From Gammaproteobacteria bacterium (lineage in GTDB: Bacteria; Pseudomonadota; Gammaproteobacteria; Pseudomonadales; Azotimanducaceae), in NCBI GenBank assembly GCA_026708185.1, contig JAPOVK010000019.1:62001-126000 (forward strand): a stretch of 64,000 nucleotides of DNA, read 5' to 3'. Both the position numbers and the translations under genes were made by a program. Positions within the stretch are counted from its first letter, which is position 1. The number at the start of each line of letters is the position of its first letter. This document shows, piece by piece, positions 54,037 to 62,270 of the stretch. The notes beneath the pieces were generated by a model. It saw only the letters and a list, made by a program, of their open reading frames with translations. It had not been told where the DNA came from and ran no database searches.

Positions 54037-54975
54037 ATGGCCGACCCGACCACCGCAGCATCTCTCGTCAACGTCACCAAGCGCTACCGCGCTATCACGG
54101 CGCTGGACGATGTCAGTCTCGACATCCGCGCCGGCGAAGCGGTCGCTGTGCTCGGCCCGAATGGCGCCGGCAAGACCACGGCTGTCGGGTTGCTTCTCGG
54201 CACGCTGCGACCGGACGCCGGACACGTGCGCGTCCTCGGCGGCGATCCAACCCGGCGGCGATGCCGCCAGCGCATCGGCGCCATGCTGCAGATCTCCGGC
54301 GTGCCCACCACGCTTCGCGTGCGCGAACACGTGGACCTGTTCCGCAGCTACTACCCCGCGCCGCTCGATCACGAGACCATCATCGCCGCAGCGGGCCTAG
54401 GCGGCCTCGAACACCGCCTCTACGGCAAGCTGAGCGGCGGCGAGAAACAGCGACTGCACCTGGCCCTCGCACTGTGCGGCAAACCCGACATCCTGTTCCT
54501 AGACGAACCGACGACGGGCCTCGACGTGGAGTCCAGGCGGGCGCTGTGGGAAGAGATCCGCGCCGTCATCGACGCGGGGCGCACGGTGGTCCTGACCACG
54601 CACAACATCGAGGAGGCCGATGCGCTCGCCGATCGCATCGTGCTCCTCGACCGCGGCAAGATCATCGCCAGCGGCACGCCGGCCGAGATCAAACGCGCTA
54701 CCGCCGGAAGCCGGATCAGCGCCGTGACCACCGTCGAGACCTGCGCCATCGGGAAACTGCCGGGCGTGACCAAGGTTCACCGGGATGCCCGGCGAACCGA
54801 GATCCTCGCCAGCAGTCCGGAGCCCGTCGTGCGTGCGCTTCTCGGCATGGACCACGACCTCAAGGATCTCGAAGTGACACGCACCACGCTCGAAGAGGCG
54901 TTTCTGACCCTTGTCCGGCCGACGACTGGCGCGGCCCGCTCTGATGGACCCGCCTACGAGGACTCCCGAACATGA
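54037..54975 (+). CDS. ABC transporter ATP-binding protein (ABC-2 type exporter)
   Basis: This protein of 312 residues has Walker A GPNGAGKTT, Q-loop MLQISG, signature LSGGE, Walker B ILFLDEPTTGLD and H-loop TTHNIEEAD. It is the drug/NatA-type ATPase that pairs with ABC-2 permeases, here the gene at 55517. ATG 54037 is chosen, with ATG 54016 and GTG 53977 as alternatives; no ribosome site decides between them. Its stop overlaps the start of the thioredoxin-fold gene (ATGA). It probably drives efflux of a compound sensed by the downstream kinase. Confidence 0.87.
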   Translation: MADPTTAASLVNVTKRYRAITALDDVSLDIRAGEAVAVLGPNGAGKTTAVGLLLGTLRPDAGHVRVLGGDPTRRRCRQRIGAMLQISGVPTTLRVREHVDLFRSYYPAPLDHETIIAAAGLGGLEHRLYGKLSGGEKQRLHLALALCGKPDILFLDEPTTGLDVESRRALWEEIRAVIDAGRTVVLTTHNIEEADALADRIVLLDRGKIIASGTPAEIKRATAGSRISAVTTVETCAIGKLPGVTKVHRDARRTEILASSPEPVVRALLGMDHDLKDLEVTRTTLEEAFLTLVRPTTGAARSDGPAYEDSRT

Positions 54976-55520
54976 GCATTCGCCTTGCCGTTTGCGGGGC
55001 GGCCGTCCTCGCTACGTTGGCCACCCTTGCAGAGAACCCAGCGTCAGCCGACGCGCCGTTAGCCGCACAGCCGTTGACGACGCTCGATGGCAAGAGCGGG
55101 ACCATCGCCCTGGATCCGGCCCGAGGCGGCCTCCTCGTGCTCGGCTTCAGCCGCCAGTCGAACCCGCAAGCCCGCGAGTGGTCCCGGCAACTTCGCGCCC
55201 GGTCCGGCGAGACGGAGCATCGGGGCGTGCCGCTCTACAACGTCATCGGCCTCGTCGGCGCGCCGCGCTTCGTCCGCGGCATGGTCCGCCGCGGTATCAG
55301 AAGCGGCGTTCCCGAAGCAGACCGAGGCACGTTCTTCATCGTCGAAGAGGACGATGCGTTCTGGCGCACCTTAGCGGCGGTCGAGGACGACAAGCCGGCC
55401 TATGTCCTCCGCGTCAACCCCGAGGGGGTGGTGTGCGCACGCCACGTCGGCCCCGCGACCGAGCAGGCCGTTGCACGAATCCTGGCAGCACGCTGCGACG
55501 CAGCCGGGGGCGCCCCGTGA
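54972..55520 (+). CDS. periplasmic thioredoxin-fold protein lacking CXXC
   Basis: This 182-residue protein has a cleavable signal peptide (hydrophobic to about residue 20, then PASADAPLA). The rest follows a thioredoxin-like pattern with LLVLGFSRQSNPQAREW where a CXXC would stand, and PAYVLRVNPEGVVCARHVG as the last strands; this resembles the Atp10/peroxiredoxin-like group rather than a reductase. Only two cysteines remain after the signal. It is coupled on both sides (ATGA and GTGA) between the ABC ATPase and permease, so it probably belongs to the transporter. Function unknown. Confidence 0.7.
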   Translation: MSIRLAVCGAAVLATLATLAENPASADAPLAAQPLTTLDGKSGTIALDPARGGLLVLGFSRQSNPQAREWSRQLRARSGETEHRGVPLYNVIGLVGAPRFVRGMVRRGIRSGVPEADRGTFFIVEEDDAFWRTLAAVEDDKPAYVLRVNPEGVVCARHVGPATEQAVARILAARCDAAGGAP

Positions 55521-56272
55521 ACGCCGCCGCGGCAATCGTCCGGACGTACTGGCTGGAGTCCAAGCTCGAATTCCTGAAGAACCTGCGCCTGCCGGTGTTC
55601 TCCCTGTCGACCCTGCTATTCCCCGTGATGTTCTACCTGATGTTCGGTCTCGCCTTCGGCGGTGGCCCAATCGGCTCGGTGCCCCGGCCGCTCTATTTCG
55701 CCGTCGCCTACAGCGCGTTCGGCGTCGTCGGCGCATGCCTCTTCGGATTCGGCGCCAACGTTGCCACCGAACGGGGTCAGGGCTGGATGCTCTTGCGGCG
55801 CGCCTTTCCGGCACCGCCGTTCGCGTACTTCGTCGCCAAGATGTTCATGGCCACGGCGTTCAGTCTCGCCATCATCGTCATCCTCCTCGTCTTGGCCGTT
55901 TTGGCCGGCGGGGCGAGCCTGGGATTCGCCGACTTGGCCCGGGTCGTCCCCCTGTTGCTGGCCGGGACGCTGCCGTTCAGTGCGATGGGGTTGGCGCTCG
56001 GCTACCTGTGCGGACCGAACTCGGCGCCGGCGGTGATCAACCTGGTCTACCTGCCCATGGCCTTCGCGGGCGGCATGTGGATCCCCCTCGAGTTCCTGCC
56101 TTCGACTATACAGGCCATCGCGCCGTACCTGCCCACCTACCACTATGCGCAACTCGCCCTCGGTGGAGTCGGCGCCGGCGATGGCGACGTCGCCGGTCAC
56201 CTGGTGGTGCTCGGACTGGTCACCGTCGCATGCCTCGCCTGCGCGTCTGTGTTCTACTACCGCAAGCCATGA
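55517..56272 (+). CDS. ABC-2 type permease
   Basis: This 251-residue membrane protein has six predicted helices: LPVFSLSTLLFPVMFYLMFGLAFGG, YFAVAYSAFGVVGACLFGFG, FSLAIIVILLVLAVLAGG, VVPLLLAGTLPFSAMGLALGYL, VINLVYLPMAFAGGMWIPL and LVVLGLVTVACLACASVFYY. The order and the short C-terminus fit ABC-2 permeases that partner NatA-type ATPases. GTG 55517 overlaps the upstream stop (GTGA); the longer frame starting further left is out of keeping with the domain. Cargo unknown. Confidence 0.87.
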   Translation: MNAAAAIVRTYWLESKLEFLKNLRLPVFSLSTLLFPVMFYLMFGLAFGGGPIGSVPRPLYFAVAYSAFGVVGACLFGFGANVATERGQGWMLLRRAFPAPPFAYFVAKMFMATAFSLAIIVILLVLAVLAGGASLGFADLARVVPLLLAGTLPFSAMGLALGYLCGPNSAPAVINLVYLPMAFAGGMWIPLEFLPSTIQAIAPYLPTYHYAQLALGGVGAGDGDVAGHLVVLGLVTVACLACASVFYYRKP

Positions 56273-57435
56273 ACGCGCTCGCGAATCGGCTCAAGGCCTA
56301 CGGCTGGGGGCCGTGGGTCTACCTTGGGTTCCTCGTCTTCCCGATCGCCTCGCCGTTCCTCAATCCAGCCTCGACGCTTATGCATTGGCTCGTCACCGCC
56401 GCATGCATCGCCTGCTTCCTCCCGCTGCACTTCTGGAGCTTCGACAAGGTCGGCCAGCCACGTTTGCTCGCGGCGACCGGGATGACCGCCATCGGCGCGG
56501 TCGGGTTGGTCTTCGGCTTCAACTCCGGTTGCTCCGCGTTCCTGATCTACGCGGCAGCGAACATCGGCAACTTCGGCAGGCCACGCCTCGCCAGCCTCGG
56601 GATCGGCGTCCTGATGGTGGTGGTGTTGGGCTTTTTCCTAGTCTCGCACGTGCCGCTGTTCCCGGAACGCGTGTGGGCGTTCGCACCGGCGTTCGTCTTC
56701 ATCCCCATCATCGGAGCCATCACGGTGTTCGAAGTGGAACGGGCGATGAGCAACGCGAGGCTCAGCCTCGCCCAGGGGGAAGTCGAGCGGCTGGCGGTGA
56801 TCGCCGAGCGGGAACGCATCGGTCGCGACCTGCACGACCTGCTTGGCCACACCCTGTCCATGATCACGCTGAAGAGCCAACTGGCCAGGAAGCTGACGAC
56901 TTCCGACCCACAAGCCGCCGCGCGCGAGATGCAGGAGGTCGAGACCATTTCCCGCGACAGCCTGAAGCAGGTGCGCCAGGCCGTCGGTGGCTACCGAACC
57001 AAGGGCCTCAACGCCGAGGTCGCCGACGCGGAACGCGCGCTCAAGTGGGCCGGGATCGCCTGCGAGGTCGAGATCGACACCATCGCCCTCCCGCCACGCC
57101 ACGAGACCGCCCTCGCGCTCGCGCTCCGCGAAGGCGTCACCAACATCGTCCGCCATTCCGGCGCGACCCGTGTCAGCGGTCGACTCGCCAAGCACGCCGG
57201 CGAGGTGACGCTCAACCTGTCCGACAATGGGCGCGGCGGCGGCGCGGAAGGCTACGGTTTGGCGGGCATCCGAGAACGCATCGAACATCTCGGCGGCAGC
57301 TTCCACCGCAGAAACCGCGACGGCACGACGCTGACCGTTCGCCTGCCCATGGACGAGGACCCAGCGCCGTCAGACTCCCGTCCGCAGGCGGTTGCACGCC
57401 CCGCGACGAACGCCGCCCCTGCCACCGTGCCATGA
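56269..57435 (+). CDS. DesK-like sensor histidine kinase
   Basis: This 388-residue protein has about five membrane helices in residues 15-150 (YLGFLVFPIASPFL, LVTAACIACFLPLHF, MTAIGAVGLVFGF and others), then a HisKA_3 domain with phospho-acceptor His189 in ERERIGRDLHDLLGHTLSMI. A HATPase_c domain follows (N box EGVTNIVRHS, G box DNGRGGGAEGYGLAGI). DesK-type kinases sense membrane state or membrane-active compounds. It is coupled to the permease start and to the regulator (ATGA on both sides). I infer that it controls the efflux genes upstream. Confidence 0.9.
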   Translation: MNALANRLKAYGWGPWVYLGFLVFPIASPFLNPASTLMHWLVTAACIACFLPLHFWSFDKVGQPRLLAATGMTAIGAVGLVFGFNSGCSAFLIYAAANIGNFGRPRLASLGIGVLMVVVLGFFLVSHVPLFPERVWAFAPAFVFIPIIGAITVFEVERAMSNARLSLAQGEVERLAVIAERERIGRDLHDLLGHTLSMITLKSQLARKLTTSDPQAAAREMQEVETISRDSLKQVRQAVGGYRTKGLNAEVADAERALKWAGIACEVEIDTIALPPRHETALALALREGVTNIVRHSGATRVSGRLAKHAGEVTLNLSDNGRGGGAEGYGLAGIRERIEHLGGSFHRRNRDGTTLTVRLPMDEDPAPSDSRPQAVARPATNAAPATVP

Positions 57436-58034
57436 TCCGCGTCGTCATCGCCGAAGACCAGAAGCTGGTCCTCGGTGCGGTCGCGGCCCTGCTAACCCTG
57501 GAAGGGGACTTCGAGGTCGTAGGCCAGGCCACCGACGGACGCGCCGCACTGGAGATTGTCCGCGGCCACGCGCCCGACATTCTGGTCACCGACATCGAAA
57601 TGCCCACCATGACAGGGATCGAACTCGCCGCCCGAGTGGCGCGCCTGAACGTTGCCACGCGCGTCGTCATCGTCACCACCTTCGCCCGCCCCGGCTACCT
57701 CCGACGCGCCCTGGAAGCCGGTGCCGCCGGTTACCTGCTCAAGGACGCGCCCGCCGCCCAGCTCGCGGAAGGCCTGCGTCGCGTCCACCGCGGCGGCCGC
57801 GCCATCGATCCGGAGCTGGCCGTCGACGCCTGGGGCGAGAACGACCCATTGACCGACCGCGAGCGCCAGGTGCTCCGGCTCGCTGGCGAGGGGCGCAGCA
57901 GCGCCGAGATCGGTGCGGTGCTCGCACTATCGGACGGGACCGTTCGCAACTACCTGTCCGAAGCCATCGGCAAGCTCGGCGTCGGCAATCGCATCGAGGC
58001 GGCACGGCTCGCGCGGGAGAAAGGCTGGCTCTGA
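57432..58034 (+). CDS. DesR/NarL-type response regulator
   Basis: This 200-residue protein has a receiver domain (MIRVVIAEDQKLVLGA; phospho-acceptor Asp54 in VTDIEMPTMTG; Lys in YLLKDAP) and a LuxR-type DNA-binding domain (PLTDRERQVLRLAGEGRSSAEIGAVLALSDGTVRNYLSEAIGKLGV). It is the cognate partner of the preceding kinase, whose stop it overlaps. It probably activates its own operon; direct repeats at 53943-53971 are a candidate site. Two hairpins follow its stop. Confidence 0.92.
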   Translation: MIRVVIAEDQKLVLGAVAALLTLEGDFEVVGQATDGRAALEIVRGHAPDILVTDIEMPTMTGIELAARVARLNVATRVVIVTTFARPGYLRRALEAGAAGYLLKDAPAAQLAEGLRRVHRGGRAIDPELAVDAWGENDPLTDRERQVLRLAGEGRSSAEIGAVLALSDGTVRNYLSEAIGKLGVGNRIEAARLAREKGWL

Positions 58035-58041
58035 GAGGTGC

Positions 58042-58102
58042 GCGGACGTCCACGTCCGCATTCCGGCCTCGTGCAAGCTCCATTGCGGGCCGGGAGGCCC
58101 GC
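58042..58102. terminator. paired hairpins between convergent operons
   Basis: GCGGACG-TCCA-CGTCCGC (58042-58059) and GCGGGCC-GGGA-GGCCCGC (58085-58102), the second with a GNRA-type loop. They lie between the response regulator and the permease that converge here. Both have perfect 7-bp stems; no T-runs, so they may be bidirectional terminators or transcript-end stabilisers. Confidence 0.5.
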
Positions 58103-58120
58103 GTACCTCAGCAGCCTAGG

Positions 58121-60466
58121 TCAACGCGCACCTAAGAGGCTGTACGTCGACCCTACCTTCGCCATTCTCGACGCAAGCCAGAGCACGACGAGAACCACTA
58201 TCGCAGCCAACACCGGGATCACGACGAACACGAGCCACAGTTCAACGAAGGACATGAACCCCGGAGCCGCAAGCTTCCCGAGGAGGGCGACGGCGGCGAT
58301 CAGTGCCACTACTAGAAGCAACTCCAGGCTCGGCCGCGTGCAGAAACGCCATGTGATGTCCCTTGGCGTCGCACCCAGCGCTAGCCGAACGCCTATGGCA
58401 TGCGAAGAACCGGCCATCTCCTTCGCCAAGGAAAACGCGACGCCGGCGACGGCCAGCGTCAATGCAAGCACGGCAGCCAAGGCCAGCACCACTTCCGCAC
58501 TTCTCTGCGCTAGGACCAGCTCGCCGAATATCTCCGCCACCGTGCCAATGCGATACGCGTCCTCGATGTCCGGGTGTTGCTGCAACTGATTGACTACCTC
58601 GGCGCCTCCTCCGACGTCCCGCACGACGAACAACCCGTCGCCCGGGTCTTCAACCACCTGGTAGAACACGCGCCTCGGGGTCTCGTACGCCGGGTCATAG
58701 GCGATGTCCTCGACTACGCCGACTACCGTCGTGACCTGCGGTTCACCCACCCGGCCAGCAGTGGTATCAGGGATATAGGCGAGTGCCATGCCGAGAGCGT
58801 CGTCGACACTGCCGGCCAAGAGCTCCGCTGTTGTTTTCGCCAAGACGACCTCGGAGTTGGCAACGCCATCGAAGACCCGACCGGCGAGGACTTCGACGCC
58901 GAGCACGTCGAAGTACTCCGGCGCGACGCCGTTGCGGTAGAACACGGTGCTCTCCAACCCGCGACGACCGGGGAGCAAGGCCCGGTTTCCCGGCCCGATG
59001 GTTTCCGCGAGTAACGGCAACATCTCGGCCTGCGCGAACGCGACCACCTCGGGGTTCGCGGCCATGAGGTCAACGGCCACCGACAGGTCCCCGTAGTAGA
59101 TCACGCCCATCATCAGGGCATCGGGGTTGGCAATCCCCGTCAAGACACGCGTGTGTTTCGCTTGGCGCACGGCCAACGACGACACGATCAGCAGGCTCGC
59201 TGCAGCCACGAAGAGCAGTGAAACCCGCGCGAGCCGCAGGGCACGCCCGGACTGAAGGCTCGCCTCGCTGATCGCGCGGCCGGTAAGCGAGGTCACACGG
59301 CTCACGTAAGCCCCGGACAGCAGAAGCGCAAGCAGCAACAGCAGCGCGCTTGCCCCGAAACCCCAAGCAAGGGATCCCCTTGAGAACTCGCCGATGTGAA
59401 GCGAGAACGGCTCGACCGAAACCAGCACGTCCGCAATGTAGATACCGGCGAGAACGGCCGCTGCGCCGACAACCAGCGTCCACCCCGCGTGTGCGCCGAC
59501 CATGGCTTGGAACACGTCCGCTGGCGTCGCCCCGACGGCGAGCCTGACCGCCTGTTCTTCCCGCCTCGAATGGTGCTCGGCCAGCAGCCGATCCACCATG
59601 GACAGAAACACCTGCAGCAGCAGCAAAACGACGACAAGCGCGAGCCAGGCCAATCGCTCCCGAACATCGCGCCTCGCATCGGGGCGTGTCTCGACGCCGT
59701 CAACAAGCTCCAAGCGGTCGTGCTGCATGTCCGTGTTGGCGAACGCATAGGATTCGAAGAGAGAGCGCAATGCGGGCGACTGCGTGGAGTCCTGGATGAC
59801 GCCGAACAGCACAACCGGAAGTGTGAACGTGGTCACCGTACCCGATTGCGACCCGACGGGAGCCCGGCTCCCCAGTATCCAGGCATCCGCCTCCTGGAAG
59901 AACAACCCCCGGAAACCAGGTGCGGCCACCCCGACGATCGGAAGAGGACCGAAAAGCTCCGTATCCAGAAATCGCCCCACAACGTCGGCGTCAGACCCGT
60001 AGAGGCGCTGCCACAGCGAACCGCTGATGACCGCCACCGTGGGGCCATCGACTGCCGCCACCTGCCCGAGTGCCGCATCCACCCCGAGGATTTCGAGGTA
60101 GTTGGCCGAGACGTACCGGGACCAGACCTCCTCCGACGTCCCGTCGCTCCTGCGGACCGTCGCCGTGCTCCGATGGGGTCCGGCGTAGGCCCACCCCACC
60201 TCCGGTGCCAACGCGACGATGTCATCCACGCGGTCCAGCCGCACGGGGCTCGACCGGCCGGAGTCCGCCTCGCGACGCAGCAGCGTCACGTAGTCCTGGT
60301 CCACCACGCCGGCAGGCAGGCGGAAGTAGCTTTCGAAGCCGATGGCGAAGACGACCGCGACGAATCCGAACGAGACACCGATCAGAGAAAAGAAAGGCGC
60401 GAGTCTCGCTCTGCGTTGCCATGAACGCCACGACCTGTCGGAGCCGAGGGCGGCGCGGTCGAACAA
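58121..60466 (-). CDS. FtsX-type ABC transporter permease (ADOP/MacB-like)
   Basis: This 781-residue protein has two repeated halves, each with periplasmic MacB-like domain and FtsX helices. The N-terminal helix PFFSLIGVSFGFVAVVFAIG is followed by a periplasmic region of about 220 residues. Helices around 290-430 carry EEQAVRLAVGATPADVF and those at the C-terminus carry HAIGVRLALGATPRDI, the conserved cytoplasmic signature of FtsX permeases. The start is TTG 60466, four bases after the Sel1 stop. No ATPase gene is next to it in this window. It probably handles lipid, peptide or antibiotic efflux. Confidence 0.87.
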   Translation of the reverse strand: MFDRAALGSDRSWRSWQRRARLAPFFSLIGVSFGFVAVVFAIGFESYFRLPAGVVDQDYVTLLRREADSGRSSPVRLDRVDDIVALAPEVGWAYAGPHRSTATVRRSDGTSEEVWSRYVSANYLEILGVDAALGQVAAVDGPTVAVISGSLWQRLYGSDADVVGRFLDTELFGPLPIVGVAAPGFRGLFFQEADAWILGSRAPVGSQSGTVTTFTLPVVLFGVIQDSTQSPALRSLFESYAFANTDMQHDRLELVDGVETRPDARRDVRERLAWLALVVVLLLLQVFLSMVDRLLAEHHSRREEQAVRLAVGATPADVFQAMVGAHAGWTLVVGAAAVLAGIYIADVLVSVEPFSLHIGEFSRGSLAWGFGASALLLLLALLLSGAYVSRVTSLTGRAISEASLQSGRALRLARVSLLFVAAASLLIVSSLAVRQAKHTRVLTGIANPDALMMGVIYYGDLSVAVDLMAANPEVVAFAQAEMLPLLAETIGPGNRALLPGRRGLESTVFYRNGVAPEYFDVLGVEVLAGRVFDGVANSEVVLAKTTAELLAGSVDDALGMALAYIPDTTAGRVGEPQVTTVVGVVEDIAYDPAYETPRRVFYQVVEDPGDGLFVVRDVGGGAEVVNQLQQHPDIEDAYRIGTVAEIFGELVLAQRSAEVVLALAAVLALTLAVAGVAFSLAKEMAGSSHAIGVRLALGATPRDITWRFCTRPSLELLLVVALIAAVALLGKLAAPGFMSFVELWLVFVVIPVLAAIVVLVVLWLASRMAKVGSTYSLLGAR

Positions 60467-60470
60467 GCCG

Positions 60471-61241
60471 CTACTCCGGGTCGAGGTATTCGATCACTGG
60501 TTCGTCGGGCAAGTCCTCGCCGACCGTCCACTGCTGCAGCAGTTGCCCGGCCTCGGCGATCTGCTTCTTCGACATCTTGCGCGTGAGCAAGCCGCGCATC
60601 CCCCCGGCTGGACGGCCCACTGGTTGGCTTGCGACGCCTGCGACCGCGAGCTTCATCCCGTCGGGCATCCTCCCGAACTTCACGTAGTCCAAGTACGCAA
60701 GCGCCTTCACGGAGTCGCGACGAACACCGCGGCCACCCGCTGCGTAGATGTAGTGCATCCCGAGGCGGGCGACTGCACTCCCCTGCTGCGAGGCCAGACC
60801 GTACCACTCCAACGCCCGCGGATAGTCCGGCGGGGTCGACATGCGGTAGAGCTGACCGAGCTCTTCCTGGGCCCAGATGTGGCCGGCCTCCGCAGCCGGG
60901 AGGCACCATGCCTTGGCCTTCGCGCGATCCCGTTCGACGCCCCGGCCCCGGGCATAGGCCTCGCAGAGCCGCCACTGCGCCTCGGCATGGCCCTGCTCGG
61001 CGGCCCGGCGGTACCAGACCACAGCCTCGCCATAGTCCCTGTCGACACCCTGGCCCGTCTGGTACGCGAGGCCGAGGGCGGTCTGCGCATGCGCATCGCC
61101 CTGTTCCGCGTCGCCTCTGTACCGTTCCGCCGCGCCTTCGGCGGGCTCGTGGCCGGTGGAATCGTCTAGGCGCTGCTCGGCGAACGCCAAGCCGGCGACG
61201 AGCGCAAGACCGACTTTCGCAAGCACGACGGCGTAGCCCAC
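60471..61241 (-). CDS. Sel1-like repeat protein, copy 2
   Basis: This 256-residue protein has a signal-like N-terminus (VVLAKVGLALVAGLAFAEQ) and four Sel1 repeats: AHAQTALGLAYQTGQGVDRDYGEAVVWYRRAAEQG, then AEAQWRLCEAYARGRGVERDR and two more. A conserved C-terminal block, LTRKMSKKQIAEAGQLLQQWTVGE, follows. It starts with GTG. It is exactly as long as the paralogue at 61406-62176 and similar throughout, so it arose by tandem duplication. Probably a periplasmic adaptor for the neighbouring transporter; partner unknown. Confidence 0.83.
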   Translation of the reverse strand: MGYAVVLAKVGLALVAGLAFAEQRLDDSTGHEPAEGAAERYRGDAEQGDAHAQTALGLAYQTGQGVDRDYGEAVVWYRRAAEQGHAEAQWRLCEAYARGRGVERDRAKAKAWCLPAAEAGHIWAQEELGQLYRMSTPPDYPRALEWYGLASQQGSAVARLGMHYIYAAGGRGVRRDSVKALAYLDYVKFGRMPDGMKLAVAGVASQPVGRPAGGMRGLLTRKMSKKQIAEAGQLLQQWTVGEDLPDEPVIEYLDPE

Positions 61242-61265
61242 AACCCGTCTCCGTTCGGAGTGATC

Positions 61266-61402
61266 TCAGCAGTGCAAGTGTACGACATGCCCCACGGAAA
61301 ACCGGCTGGGTCTGGCGACACCCGGTCCCGCGAAGAAGGCAATCGCGATGACCGCGAGCACCACCCAGGCGACCTGTCGGAGCCGGGCCCACGGTCCAAC
61401 AA
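61266..61402 (-). pseudogene. gene remnant between the two Sel1 paralogues
   Basis: This spacer looks like a mixed remnant. From 61402 it reads LLDRGPGSDRS in one frame, like the start of the permease at 60466 (LFDRAALGSDRS). In another frame, QVAWVVLAVIAIAFF matches QVVWVVLAIVAIAAF of the HlyD-type gene at 62271-63521. The DNA around 61340-61390 matches 63436-63490 at roughly four bases in five. It is likely the leftover of a duplication joining permease and fusion-protein ends, with a frame break. Confidence 0.45.
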
Positions 61403-61405
61403 GCG

Positions 61406-62176
61406 TCACTCCGGGTAGAGATACTCGATCACCGGTTCGTCGGGCACCACCTCGCCGACTGTCCACTGCTGCAGCAGTTGCTCGGCCTCGGCGATCTGCT
61501 TCTTCGACATCTTGCGCGTGAGCATGTCGCGCGTGAACCCGCTGGCCGGCCCACTGGGTGGCTTGCCGACGCTTGTTTCCACGATCCTCCTGCCGTCGGG
61601 CGTCCTCCCGAATTTCACGTAGTCCAAGTACGCCAGCGCCTTCACGGGATCGCGCCGGGTTCCGCGGCCGCCGTCCTTATAGATGTCGTAGATTCCAAGG
61701 CGCGCGATTGCACTCCCCTGGTCGGAGGCCAGACCGTACCACTCCAACGCCCGCGGATAATCCCGCGGGGTCGACCGGTGGTAGAGCCGACCAAGCTGTT
61801 CCTGGGCCCAGATGTGGCCGGCCTCCGCAGCCGGGAGGCACCAGGCTTTGGCTTTCTCGCGATCCCTTTCGACGCCCCAGCCCCCGGCATAGGCCTCGCA
61901 GAGTCGCCATTGCGCCTCCGCATGGCCCTGCTCGGCGGCCCGGCGGTACCAGACCACGGCCTCGCCATAGTCCCTGTCGACACCCTCACCTGTCTGGTAG
62001 GCGAGGCCGAGGGCGTTCTGCGCATGGGCGTCGCCCTGTTCCGCGTCGCTTCGGTAACGTTCCGCGGCGGCTTCTTCGCGCTCGTGGCCGGTGACGTCGT
62101 CTCGGGCCTGCTCGGCGAACGCCAAGCCGGCGACGAGAACAAGGCTGACTTGGGCAACCGCGGCGACGTGAATCAC
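61406..62176 (-). CDS. Sel1-like repeat protein, copy 1
   Basis: This 256-residue protein starts with GTG 62176, mirroring the paralogue. A signal-like stretch (AAVAQVSLVLVAGLAFAEQ) is followed by four Sel1 repeats, including YQTGEGVDRDYGEAVVWYRRAAEQG and AQEQLGRLYHRSTPRDYPRALEWYG, and the LTRKMSKKQIAEAEQLLQQWTVGE tail. A longer open frame to 62587 overlaps the HlyD-type gene and is not real. It lies 94 bases after the fusion-protein gene on the same strand. Differences from copy 2 are spread evenly, so the duplication is not very recent. Confidence 0.83.
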   Translation of the reverse strand: MIHVAAVAQVSLVLVAGLAFAEQARDDVTGHEREEAAAERYRSDAEQGDAHAQNALGLAYQTGEGVDRDYGEAVVWYRRAAEQGHAEAQWRLCEAYAGGWGVERDREKAKAWCLPAAEAGHIWAQEQLGRLYHRSTPRDYPRALEWYGLASDQGSAIARLGIYDIYKDGGRGTRRDPVKALAYLDYVKFGRTPDGRRIVETSVGKPPSGPASGFTRDMLTRKMSKKQIAEAEQLLQQWTVGEVVPDEPVIEYLYPE

Positions 62177-62270
62177 AACCTGACTCCGTTCCCGAGTGAC
62201 CCAGGCGGGCGAGTGTACGACACACCCAGCGAAAACGTCCCATCGCGCGTCGACGCACCTGCAGCGGTAC

